Source: CAYVBJ01 sp964449075
Lineage (GTDB): Bacteria > Bacteroidota > Rhodothermia > Balneolales > Balneolaceae
Assembly (NCBI GenBank): GCA_964449075.1
Contig: CAYVBJ010000015.1
Coordinates: forward strand, 1 to 64,000
Reading direction: 5' to 3'
Length of the DNA stretch: 64,000 nt
In this document: one piece after another, positions 18,827 to 26,908 of the stretch
Layout of the letters: each line of letters opens with the position of its first letter
Position numbering within the stretch: position 1 is the first letter of the stretch
Made by a program: the position numbers and the translations under genes
The notes under the pieces: model-generated
What the model was told of the DNA's origin: nothing
The model's input: only the letters and a program-made list of their open reading frames with translations
Database searches by the model: none

Positions 18827-19165
18827 TCAATCCCACGTTTCCTGCAGAAGATCCAGTTTGTCTTCTTTTTCTGCCCACTCATCTGCATCTGGAAGGGGAT
18901 CTATTGTTTCATTAATCACTTTCTCTTCCCACTCTTCCGCTAACCTTTCGTTGAGCTCTATATAATTTTCCCATTTTTCAGGAACTTCATCATCCGGAAA
19001 AATTGCTTCGACAGGACACTCAGGCACGCAGGCATCACAATCAATACACTCAATCGGATCAATCGTTAAAAAATTAGGGCCCTCTCTAAATGCATCCACG
19101 GGGCAAACAGATGCACAGTTCGTATATTTACAATTTATGCAGGGTTCGGTTACAATGTATGCCAT
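18827..19165 (-). CDS. fdxA: 7Fe-type ferredoxin
   Basis: An electron carrier of the FdxA type (one 3Fe-4S and one 4Fe-4S cluster). The first 60 residues hold the cluster cysteines: CINCKYTNCASVCPVDAF and CIDCDACVPECPVEAIF, matching the FdxA pattern. A conserved ~50-residue C-terminal tail of acidic/helical character follows (EEWEEKVI). It is 41 bases from folP and may be transcribed with it, although the 86-base upstream region, carrying two tandem 14-bp repeats, may hold its own promoter. Confidence 0.95.
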   Translation of the reverse strand: MAYIVTEPCINCKYTNCASVCPVDAFREGPNFLTIDPIECIDCDACVPECPVEAIFPDDEVPEKWENYIELNERLAEEWEEKVINETIDPLPDADEWAEKEDKLDLLQETWD

Positions 19166-19211
19166 TACTATTTCAAGAATTTAAATTTTTTGATAACCTT
19201 AATAATATCAC

Positions 19212-19241
19212 TGCAATTCAAATTAGATGCAATTCAAATTA
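19212..19241 (-). repeat. Tandem 14-bp direct repeats upstream of fdxA
   Basis: TGCAATTCAAATTA occurs at 19212-19225 and again at 19228-19241, separated by two bases (16-base period), about 50 bases before the fdxA start. The arrangement resembles paired binding sites for a regulator on adjacent faces of the helix (not tested). Confidence 0.6.
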
Positions 19242-19251
19242 TAATACAGTT

Positions 19252-20430
19252 TTACGATTTTTTATCATTAGACATTGCAAGTTCATATACCGCTTTGGCC
19301 ACAGCGTGAGTAACACTGCTATCGAGAGCTCCGGGTATAATTTTATCTTCATCCGGGTTTTCAATCCTTTCTGCGATTGCACGAGCAGCAGCAATGTACA
19401 TTTCATCTGTCACTTTAACCGCACAAGCATCCAGAAGACCGCGAAATAGTCCCGGGAAAACCAATACGTTATTTACCTGGTTTGGAAAATCAGACCGGCC
19501 GGTTGCAATAATTCTTGCACCCGCTTTTTTTGCGTCGCCCGGCATAATTTCAGGAGTGGGATTTGCCATGGCAAAAATAATAGGATCCGGTTTCATTGAG
19601 CGCACCATCTCCTTTGTCAGAATCCCGGGAGCTGATACGCCAATAAAAACATCCGCTTCCTTCACAGCTGTTTCGAGTGGACCCGTTAGGCCGCGTTTAT
19701 TGGTGGTATCCGCAACTTTTTGCTTCGTCTCTGTAAGATTGCTGCGCTCTTTATGAATAATTCCTCTGCTGTCGCACATGATAATATCCCGCACATTCAT
19801 CTTCCATAACAGGTTAGTAATAGCAATTCCTGCAGCTCCTGCACCGCTTATTACAATCCTGAGCTCCTCAAATTTTTTCCCGGTCACTTTCAAAGCATTA
19901 ATAAGGCCGGCAAGCGCAACCACAGCCGTTCCATGCTGGTCATCATGCATCACCGGGATCTTCAGTTCTTTTTTCAGCCTCTGTTCAATCTCGAAACACC
20001 GCGGCGCCGATATATCTTCCAGGTTAATTCCACCGAAGGTCGGGGCGATACATTTTATGGCATTGATGATTGATTCTGTATCCTGAGAGCTTAAAACAAT
20101 CGGTATGGCATCAATATTTGCAAACTTTTTGAACAGAACTGCCTTTCCTTCCATTACTGGCAATGATGCTTCAGGACCAATATTACCCAAGCCTAAAACG
20201 GCTGACCCGTCACTGATAACAGCTACAGAATTTTTCTTACATGTATATTTGTAAGCAAGGTTTACATTTTCTGCAATTCTTAAACAGGGTTCAGCAACAC
20301 CCGGAGTGTATGCAATGCTTAAATCTTCTTGAGATTCAAGTGGCATTTTTGAGGTTATGGCAAGTTTTCCGCCATATTTCTCGTGTGCAAGTAGTGATTT
20401 TTCCCCGTAATCAGGTTGTTTTTCAGTCAT
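19252..20430 (-). CDS. NAD(P)-dependent malic enzyme
   Basis: Malic enzyme oxidatively decarboxylates malate to pyruvate. Motifs include the catalytic segment YTPGVAEPC, the AVISDGSAVLGLGNIGP loop, the metal-site HDDQHGTAVVALAGL and the dinucleotide-binding GAGAAGIAI. It is the short MaeB core without the C-terminal phosphotransacetylase domain found in some bacteria. I start at the ATG at 20430; a longer frame would begin at GTG 19 residues upstream (20487) and lacks a clear ribosome site or conserved sequence. The stop is 87 bases from the fdxA start. Confidence 0.93.
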   Translation of the reverse strand: MTEKQPDYGEKSLLAHEKYGGKLAITSKMPLESQEDLSIAYTPGVAEPCLRIAENVNLAYKYTCKKNSVAVISDGSAVLGLGNIGPEASLPVMEGKAVLFKKFANIDAIPIVLSSQDTESIINAIKCIAPTFGGINLEDISAPRCFEIEQRLKKELKIPVMHDDQHGTAVVALAGLINALKVTGKKFEELRIVISGAGAAGIAITNLLWKMNVRDIIMCDSRGIIHKERSNLTETKQKVADTTNKRGLTGPLETAVKEADVFIGVSAPGILTKEMVRSMKPDPIIFAMANPTPEIMPGDAKKAGARIIATGRSDFPNQVNNVLVFPGLFRGLLDACAVKVTDEMYIAAARAIAERIENPDEDKIIPGALDSSVTHAVAKAVYELAMSNDKKS

Positions 20431-20738
20431 ATTTATTTTTTCGTAGTGTTTATGACGGGAAAGATAAGAATTAACCTGCAGCATCACATCTGATTAAAGC
20501 CAATTGAGGATGTTTTTGAGAAGCCTGCAATAATTATACCGCCTGCTTTAGCTGACGGAGAGGAAGCTCCGGCAGTAAGCGGCTTTAGTCACACCTGAAA
20601 CCCCTACTGCGTTCTATTGTGGAAAGTTTCTTCGTGTTGCTTTGCAGCCTCGCGCCTTCGTAGCAAAAAAACCGGCAGTTTATTGCCAATTGCCACATAA
20701 GGCGCCCGCTGGCGGATCAAAGTTTCAGGAAGCAAACT
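20431..20738. other. Intergenic region between malic enzyme and M1 peptidase
   Basis: This 308-base stretch holds no gene that I can support. Its M1-side half is repeat copy A; the other half is GC-richer, with a short inverted repeat, and resembles degraded mobile or repeat DNA rather than a promoter. Confidence 0.6.
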
Positions 20739-20751
20739 TTAATTACTACCG
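20626..20751 (+). repeat. Dispersed intergenic repeat, copy A
   Basis: About 125 bases that align, in opposite orientation, with 29613-29732. Shared blocks are TTCTTCGTGTTGCTTTG at one end, GCAGTTTATTGCC in the middle, CGGATC and a TTTAATTA end. Inside is an inverted repeat AAAGTTT...AAACTTT (20719-20740). The last bases overlap the 3' end of the M1 peptidase gene, whose stop codon lies in the repeat. Confidence 0.75.
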
Positions 20752-22628
20752 CTGCCCTGGTCCGGCAGATAAATATTATTGTCCGGATTTACATCCGCCA
20801 GCCTCTGCGACGGGTCGATCTCAATACGTACAATTTGATCGGCCGGTGCATCTATTTCGAATGAATAGTCGGGAAACACCCAGGGCCAGTCTTCCAAAAT
20901 TACCCGCTCAACATCATACTCATTCTCTTTTTCCCCCCACATAATTCTCAAAGGGATGTAAAAATGTTCAATTTTTCCATTCTTATATTCCACCTCTATA
21001 TCGAGTGGCATAGGCATCAAACCAATTCTCTTCAGTTTTACTTCTGTTACATTCTCATCTTCTGACACTTCAGTGAGTGCGTAGTCGATTTTTTTAGTAC
21101 TTGTAACCCAATAGTCGTAATACCAATCCAGCTGCATATCACTCTCCTTTTCCATAATGCGGATAAAATCTCGTCCGCCCGGATGCATGAATTTCCATTC
21201 TTCAAAAAAACGTTTCATGCCCCTGTCAAAAATATCCTGACCAATGATATAGCTTAGCTGATGCAGAAAAATAGCTCCTTTCGTGTAGGCTGCCATTCCG
21301 TAAGCGCGATTTCTTTCAAAATGGTCTGCGTGGGTATGCATGGATTCCTCTATCCCTGAATTCGCAACTGCCCGATATCCACGGTAGTTACCTGCAAAAG
21401 GATCACCGCTTCTCTCGGGAAACAGTTCTGACATAACACGGTTGCTTGCATAAGAGGTAAAACCTTCGTCCATCCAATGATAATAACTTTCGTTGTTGGC
21501 AAGTGCTCCCTGGTACCATGCGTGAACAAGCTCATGCACCGTAACACCGACAAGGCTTCCAAGACTCCGATTCCCGGTTATCAGGGTTCCCATGATATAT
21601 TCCATACCGCCGTCGCCGCCCTGAATTACCATATACTCTTCATAAGGGTATTCGCCAAAATGTTCATTCATGTATTCAAATGCTTTCACAGTAAATTCGG
21701 GCAACTTCTCCCAGTTAGATAACAACTGATCCTGCTGTTCTTCGTCCGCATTTTCTGCGAGGGGATCCGTTTGATAGAAGAACCGCAGCAGGGGTCCGTT
21801 TGGCACTTGTGCGGTGACGTGAACATAGTCAGGGTCTGCGGCCCACATAAAATCATGTTGATAATCAGATACAAAATGCCAGCTAAGTTTATCACCAGAT
21901 GGTTTTTGCACCCGATCATCAGCTTGCTCATATCCGTAACCAATCTGTTCGGGATTCTGAAGATAACCGGTACCGGATAAAACATAGTTACGGTCGATAT
22001 GTATGGTAATATCAAATTTCCCGAAAACTCCGTGAAACTCTCTCGCAACATACGGGGTTGGATGCCAGCCCATATGATCATACTCTGCCATTTTAGGATA
22101 CCATTGCGCCATGGAGTAGCGTACTCCTTCTGAGTTGTCTCTTCCGGAGCGGCGGGTTTGTAAAGGTACCTGGGCACTAAAATTCATCTCAAAAACAGTT
22201 TCAGAGCCTGGTAAAATCGGTTCATCTAACTGAACTTCCATAACCGTACCCTCCACATTAAAATCTACAGAATTCCCGTTTTGAGTAAGGGAATTAATTT
22301 TTTGATAACCGATTTCTGTCTCATCATAGTGAAGAATTCTGTCGCGTATCCGCCCGTCCGGATCTTCAATTGATCGCGAACGCATATCCATCATACTGTT
22401 TGGCTGAAAAGCGTTGAAATAGAGGTGATAAAAAACGCGGTAGAGTGTATCGGGCGAATTATTTGTATAGACTAAAACCTGCTGCCCGTCAAAACGGTTG
22501 GTTTCTACATCAAAGTCAATATCCATTTTATAGTCTGCTTCCTGTTGCCAGTAACCGGATCTCTGGGCAAACAGAAAAGAGCTTGAAAGGAAAAAGAACA
22601 ATAAAAAGAGGCCTGATTTTTTAAACAT
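20739..22628 (-). CDS. M1-family zinc metallopeptidase, exported
   Basis: A gluzincin with the HExxH-x18-E zinc site intact: His365, Glu366 (catalytic), His369 and Glu388. A signal peptide (residues 1-21, ending LFAQ) precedes an N-terminal beta domain typical of M1 aminopeptidases. The GGMEYIMG segment is the equivalent of the GAMEN exopeptidase motif, so aminopeptidase activity is likely, although the motif is divergent. At 629 residues it lacks the long C-terminal ERAP-like domain. The stop overlaps repeat copy A. Confidence 0.93.
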   Translation of the reverse strand: MFKKSGLFLLFFFLSSSFLFAQRSGYWQQEADYKMDIDFDVETNRFDGQQVLVYTNNSPDTLYRVFYHLYFNAFQPNSMMDMRSRSIEDPDGRIRDRILHYDETEIGYQKINSLTQNGNSVDFNVEGTVMEVQLDEPILPGSETVFEMNFSAQVPLQTRRSGRDNSEGVRYSMAQWYPKMAEYDHMGWHPTPYVAREFHGVFGKFDITIHIDRNYVLSGTGYLQNPEQIGYGYEQADDRVQKPSGDKLSWHFVSDYQHDFMWAADPDYVHVTAQVPNGPLLRFFYQTDPLAENADEEQQDQLLSNWEKLPEFTVKAFEYMNEHFGEYPYEEYMVIQGGDGGMEYIMGTLITGNRSLGSLVGVTVHELVHAWYQGALANNESYYHWMDEGFTSYASNRVMSELFPERSGDPFAGNYRGYRAVANSGIEESMHTHADHFERNRAYGMAAYTKGAIFLHQLSYIIGQDIFDRGMKRFFEEWKFMHPGGRDFIRIMEKESDMQLDWYYDYWVTSTKKIDYALTEVSEDENVTEVKLKRIGLMPMPLDIEVEYKNGKIEHFYIPLRIMWGEKENEYDVERVILEDWPWVFPDYSFEIDAPADQIVRIEIDPSQRLADVNPDNNIYLPDQGSGSN

Positions 22629-22706
22629 GAAAAGTCATTTTATTTAACTGGTGATAATAATTATGCTGTCAGAAAAGCTTACCTGAATAGCATGAATGAT
22701 AAATAT

Positions 22707-22722
22707 AACCAACGAATTGGTT
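22707..22722. promoter_or_regulatory. Small inverted repeat, possible operator
   Basis: AACCAA-CGAA-TTGGTT is a perfect 6-bp inverted repeat in the 235-bp region between the divergent M1 peptidase and the betaine-binding gene. It could be an operator, but nothing else supports it. Confidence 0.25.
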
Positions 22723-22863
22723 TTGGATATAATACAAATTTTTTCAGAGTAAGAAAGAATGTACTTTTCTTAACAGGCACACTGATAATTTTTAGTTATG
22801 CGTAAGGAAATGTATATTTCGTAGAAAGGATATTTATACTAATTAATATAAAATTAATAACTT

Positions 22864-23829
22864 ATGGCCTGTTTAAAAAAGTTTACAAATATTTCTATTA
22901 ATTTGAGATCGATAAAAGAAAATTCATCCATAAAGAATTATATATTTTTACTTTTACCGTTTATTATTTTTTCCACTATTATTTCCTGTGAATCAGAAAA
23001 AACTGAAACTGCAGCAAACGACAGGCCTGAAATAAAAGTAGCTTATGCAAATTGGGCTGAGGGTGTTGCAATTTCCAATCTCGCTGTTGTTATACTTGAG
23101 GATGAATTGGGCTACAATGTTGTTTCAAAAATGGCCCCTGTTTCTGATGTTTTTGAACTGGTTTCATCAGGAGAGTATCATATATTCGCAGACGCATGGC
23201 TTCCATTAACTCATGGTAGCTACATGGACGTTCATCAGGATAATATTGAACAAATCAGCCGGGTTTACCAGGATGCCAGAACCGGTCTTGTTGTACCCGA
23301 TTATGTAGAGGCTCAGACAATCAGTGATTTACAAAACAATGCGGGCGATTTTAATAATCAAATCATTGGTATTGAACCGACTGCCGGTATCATGCAGTCT
23401 ACAAGAACTGCAATTGATCTATACGAGCTGAGTAATTTTAGTTTGATTGAATCATCAGGTCCCGTCATGGCCGACTCGCTCAAAAATGCAATTATGCGTC
23501 GGGAGCCCATTGTTCTGACGGGCTGGGTTCCCCACTGGATTTGGGCTGAATACAACATCCGTTTTTTGGAAGATCCACAACAAGCTTTTGGCAGCGAAGA
23601 AAATATTTATGTTGTTGGTAACAAACAATTTCTGGATGAGAATTCCAATGCGATTGAATTCCTGTCAAGACTCCGCCTGAATCGTGTTCAGCTATCCGGC
23701 CTGATGTCTGATATAAGAACGTCACAGAAGCTGCCATCCGCTGTTGCCCGCGATTGGGTTAAAGAGAATCCAGCTCTTGTAAATGATTGGGTGCGCGGGT
23801 TAAAACCGGAGAGGCTCAGAATTTATTAA
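22864..23829 (+). CDS. Glycine betaine/proline-betaine substrate-binding lipoprotein (OpuAC family)
   Basis: The binding component of a compatible-solute ABC transporter. An N-terminal hydrophobic segment ends in a lipobox-like IISC (Cys43), so it is probably a lipoprotein. The OpuAC fold signature is in residues 55-110 (VAYANWAEGVAISNL... HIFADAWLPLTHG) and the ligand region around GWVPHWIWAEYNIRFLEDP, with tryptophans typical of the aromatic betaine box. Because no permease or ATPase (OpuAA/OpuAB) is adjacent, it is an orphan in this window. The last four bases overlap the convergent recR. Confidence 0.9.
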   Translation: MACLKKFTNISINLRSIKENSSIKNYIFLLLPFIIFSTIISCESEKTETAANDRPEIKVAYANWAEGVAISNLAVVILEDELGYNVVSKMAPVSDVFELVSSGEYHIFADAWLPLTHGSYMDVHQDNIEQISRVYQDARTGLVVPDYVEAQTISDLQNNAGDFNNQIIGIEPTAGIMQSTRTAIDLYELSNFSLIESSGPVMADSLKNAIMRREPIVLTGWVPHWIWAEYNIRFLEDPQQAFGSEENIYVVGNKQFLDENSNAIEFLSRLRLNRVQLSGLMSDIRTSQKLPSAVARDWVKENPALVNDWVRGLKPERLRIY

Positions 23830-24431
23830 AACGAATTCCGGCTCGCGAATGCGCGACTCAGAGTTGCTTCATCAATATACTCTAACTCTGTTCCCATGGG
23901 AATTCCATAGGCAATACGCGTAACTCTTACATCATAGTTTTTCAGCAGCTTATTAATGTAATATGCTGTGGCTTCACCTTCCGCATCCGGGTTCAGGGCA
24001 AGTATCACCTCTGAGATCTCTTCATCACTGCCGGATACTCTCTTCAATAATTCTTTAATGCGAATATCATCGGGACCTATATTTTCAAGTGGTGAAATAA
24101 TTCCGGCAAGAACATGGTAACGTCCTCTGAATTCGTTCGTCTTTTCGATAGTATAGACATCCTGGAACTCTTCAACTACGCAGACCTGTCCATTGTCTCT
24201 TTTGGGGTTCACACAGATAGAACACGGACTTTGATCGGCAATTGTACCACAGATTTCACACCTTTGCACTGATTTTTTCAACTGCACCAACGCATCTGAT
24301 AATTTAAAAACACGTTCATCCGTCTGTTTTAAGAGATGCATGGCAATACGCTGTGCCGATTTTCGCCCCGTTCCGGGTAGTTTTGCCAGTTCTTCAATAG
24401 CGCGCTCAAGAGCCTCAGAGGTTATATGCAT
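23826..24431 (-). CDS. recR: Recombination protein RecR
   Basis: RecR works with RecF/RecO in loading RecA at gaps. The N-terminal helix-hairpin-helix (LAKLPGTGRKSAQRIA), a four-cysteine zinc finger (CEICGTIADQSPCSIC) and the Toprim domain (VCVVEEFQDVYTIEK) are all intact. It is the last gene of the conserved dnaX-ybaB-recR order. Its 3' end overlaps the convergent betaine-binding gene by four bases. Confidence 0.97.
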   Translation of the reverse strand: MHITSEALERAIEELAKLPGTGRKSAQRIAMHLLKQTDERVFKLSDALVQLKKSVQRCEICGTIADQSPCSICVNPKRDNGQVCVVEEFQDVYTIEKTNEFRGRYHVLAGIISPLENIGPDDIRIKELLKRVSGSDEEISEVILALNPDAEGEATAYYINKLLKNYDVRVTRIAYGIPMGTELEYIDEATLSRAFASRNSF

Positions 24432-24517
24432 GTCCTGTAGTAATCATTTACAAATTTATGAATGTTAACCGGCGCTTTTTTGATACAAAGAATTTTTATA
24501 TGCAGTGAAGCCAAAAA

Positions 24518-24871
24518 TTAGAGTCCCAGTTTGCCCAGATCCATACCCGGAATACCGCCGCCGGGAATCATATCTTTGTATACATCCTGCATTTTTGCCT
24601 TGGCTGCTTCTTCAGCTTTTTCAAGCGCTTTATTCACTCCGGCAACAATAAGATCTTCTAGCATCTCTTTATCATCGGGATCAATAACATCATTGTCGAT
24701 ATCGATACTGATCACTTCCCGTTTGGCATTGGCTTTAACTTTTACCATGCCACCGCCTGCCTCGGCCTCTACAATAACATCCGCAAGCTTGTCCTGCACT
24801 TCTTTCATTTTCGACTGCATATCTGCAAACTTGCCAAACATATCAGCCATATTAAATTGCTTATCACTCAT
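24518..24871 (-). CDS. ybaB: YbaB/EbfC nucleoid-associated protein
   Basis: A small (117-residue) dimeric DNA-binding protein. The typical middle region (ADVIVEAEAGGGMVKVKANAKREV) and a glycine-rich C-terminus (PGGGIPGMDLGKLGL) are present. In most bacteria it is co-transcribed with dnaX, as here (24-base spacing). The exact nucleoid role is not settled in the family. Confidence 0.95.
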   Translation of the reverse strand: MSDKQFNMADMFGKFADMQSKMKEVQDKLADVIVEAEAGGGMVKVKANAKREVISIDIDNDVIDPDDKEMLEDLIVAGVNKALEKAEEAAKAKMQDVYKDMIPGGGIPGMDLGKLGL

Positions 24872-24895
24872 AATTATTAAGAATTTTTGATTTGA

Positions 24896-26737
24896 TTAAT
24901 ATTCAAGTTCTGCCCCGAAGAGATCAACAATAGTTTTAATCTTCGGATCCTTTTTTTGCAGTTTAACGAACTCTTCGTAGGGACTTAATGATTCCGTTTT
25001 CTTTTCCGTTCGCTTAACCTTGCAGCAAAATTTTAAACCGGTTCCCAAAAACTGTTTTAACAATCGGCTTAACTCCTGCTGATTTTCCGTAACGATTTTA
25101 AAAGCAAGTTCATTATCCACACTTATATGAAGATCACGACCTTTTACATCTTCTACCTGAATTCTCTGCACCTGGTAATAGAGAGTTTTTGATAACCTGT
25201 TTTGCAGATCTTCAAGATATTGCGGCCAGATCTCCAGCACACTGTGAATATCAGTTTTTTTGCGCTTATCCTGAACTACACTGTTTTGTTTGTTTTTAAC
25301 TGCAACACTCTCTTCGCGTGAACCTGCACGGTCTTCAACCCGGTTTCCGGAATATCCAAGAGTGGGCTTGCCCAGCAAATCGTCTTCATTTTCAACTGAT
25401 TTATCTCTGTTTTTTTCACTTTTATCAGGATCATTCTGACTTTCCGGACTGTTTTCCACCTCACCGTTCGATCTGACCGAATCACTCTCTTTTCCCGGTT
25501 TGGGCAAACCTCTTCCGTTTTGTGAATTCCTTCTTTTTTCACCGGGGTCTTTTGCCTGACTTGCTGAAGAGACGGCTTTATCCTCTTCCGAATAGGATTC
25601 AGCAGGACTTGGATTATTCAGCTGTTTTTTTTTTAAATCCTGAATCCGGGATATCAGTTCATCGAGCTGGCGGGTACGATGCATATGCACCAGTTTAAGC
25701 AGAAGTATTTCGAAATGAGTTTTAGGCTGCTGGGCATTACGTATCCGTTCCTGGGCGTCGCTCGTCATATGAAGCATTCGAAGAATATCTTCTTCTGAAA
25801 ACTTGTCGGCATAAACCTTGTATCGCTCTTTGGTTTCAGCAGTTGCTTCAAGCAAACCCAGTTGGCGGCTCTTTCCGGCTACATAGAGATTTCGAAAATG
25901 TTCGGTAAGGGAGACCAAAAATTCCTGTATATCTGTTCCTCCCTGAATCATATCATGAATCAGCTGCAATCCTGCATCTGCTTTTTTATCTGCAATAGCA
26001 TCGGTGAACATAAACAACTGGTCGGATCCTACAATATTCAGAGCCGATAAAAGATCTTTTTGCTCAATCTTTGTTCCGCAAAAAGCAATTGCCTGGTCCA
26101 TGAGGCCCAATGCATCGCGCAGAGCCCCGTCCGCTTTTTTTGCTATGATATGCAGCGACTCATTATCAATTTCAATGGACTCTTTCAGTGATATTTTTTT
26201 CAGCCGGCTCACAATTTCTTCAACGCTGATTCTCTTGAAATCAAATCGCTGAACCCGCGACAAAATGGTTGGAAGAACCTTATGAGGTTCTGTAGTAGCA
26301 AATATAAATATGGCATGATCCGGCGGTTCTTCAAGTGTTTTCAGCAACGCATTAAACGCAGATTTGCTCAACATATGAACTTCGTCCACAATAAAAACCT
26401 TGTAACGTCCATTTTGCGGCGGGATTCGCACAGACTCACGCAAGTGGTGAACATCCTCAACTTTATTGTTGGATGCTGCATCCATCTCAATAACGTTCAG
26501 GGTTTGATTAAGTGACTCTCCATCCACAGATGCATCAATTTCATTGATTGTACGTGCAAGTACCCGCGCCATTGTTGTTTTACCAACACCTCTTGGCCCG
26601 CAAAACATATATGCATGAGAAAGCCGGTTGTTTTTTATGGCATTAATAAGCGTATTACTCACATGCTCCTGTGAGACAATATCTTCAAATGCCTGGGGCC
26701 TGTATGCACGGGTTAATGCACGATAATGGTTTGCCAT
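24896..26737 (-). CDS. dnaX: DNA polymerase III clamp-loader subunit tau/gamma
   Basis: DnaX is the ATPase that loads the beta clamp. The protein has Walker A (GPRGVGKTT), Walker B (VDEVHMLSKSAFNALLKTLEEPP), the SRC region (LSRVQRFDF) and a domain III helical collar to about residue 365, then a low-complexity charged linker (380-475) and a tau-type C-terminus. Between the P-loop and EMDAASN, where other DnaX proteins carry four zinc cysteines, there are none. A run of ten A's in the coding strand (25634-25625; codons 368-371) could produce a short gamma form. It heads dnaX-ybaB-recR. Confidence 0.97.
   Translation of the reverse strand: MANHYRALTRAYRPQAFEDIVSQEHVSNTLINAIKNNRLSHAYMFCGPRGVGKTTMARVLARTINEIDASVDGESLNQTLNVIEMDAASNNKVEDVHHLRESVRIPPQNGRYKVFIVDEVHMLSKSAFNALLKTLEEPPDHAIFIFATTEPHKVLPTILSRVQRFDFKRISVEEIVSRLKKISLKESIEIDNESLHIIAKKADGALRDALGLMDQAIAFCGTKIEQKDLLSALNIVGSDQLFMFTDAIADKKADAGLQLIHDMIQGGTDIQEFLVSLTEHFRNLYVAGKSRQLGLLEATAETKERYKVYADKFSEEDILRMLHMTSDAQERIRNAQQPKTHFEILLLKLVHMHRTRQLDELISRIQDLKKKQLNNPSPAESYSEEDKAVSSASQAKDPGEKRRNSQNGRGLPKPGKESDSVRSNGEVENSPESQNDPDKSEKNRDKSVENEDDLLGKPTLGYSGNRVEDRAGSREESVAVKNKQNSVVQDKRKKTDIHSVLEIWPQYLEDLQNRLSKTLYYQVQRIQVEDVKGRDLHISVDNELAFKIVTENQQELSRLLKQFLGTGLKFCCKVKRTEKKTESLSPYEEFVKLQKKDPKIKTIVDLFGAELEY
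25625..25634 (-). promoter_or_regulatory. Homopolymer slip site within dnaX (predicted gamma-form switch)
   Basis: Coding strand reads TTA AAA AAA AAA CAG: ten consecutive A's (codons 368-371, Leu-Lys-Lys-Lys). If one A is added, translation reads K-T-A-E then TAA; if one is lost, it reads N-S then TGA. Both end within five codons, at the close of domain III. This is the setup of transcriptional slippage known in the dnaX gene of Thermus thermophilus. Confidence 0.6.
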
Positions 26738-26908
26738 TGGTGAAACTGAACGTTTTTATTCAAAAAGGAAAAATTAAATTCCCGGAAACAGTTGTAATAA
26801 AGGTACAAAAAATAGTAAACCAAATCGGCACCTTATTTCACTCTTTCTTATGACATTTTATGTCAATTGGGTTACTTTATCCGTTCAAATGGTACAGACA
26901 AACAACGG

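Noticed and set aside
21686..22177. A 163-codon frame on the same strand as the M1 peptidase
   Set aside because: It overlaps the middle of a well-supported zinc peptidase in another frame.
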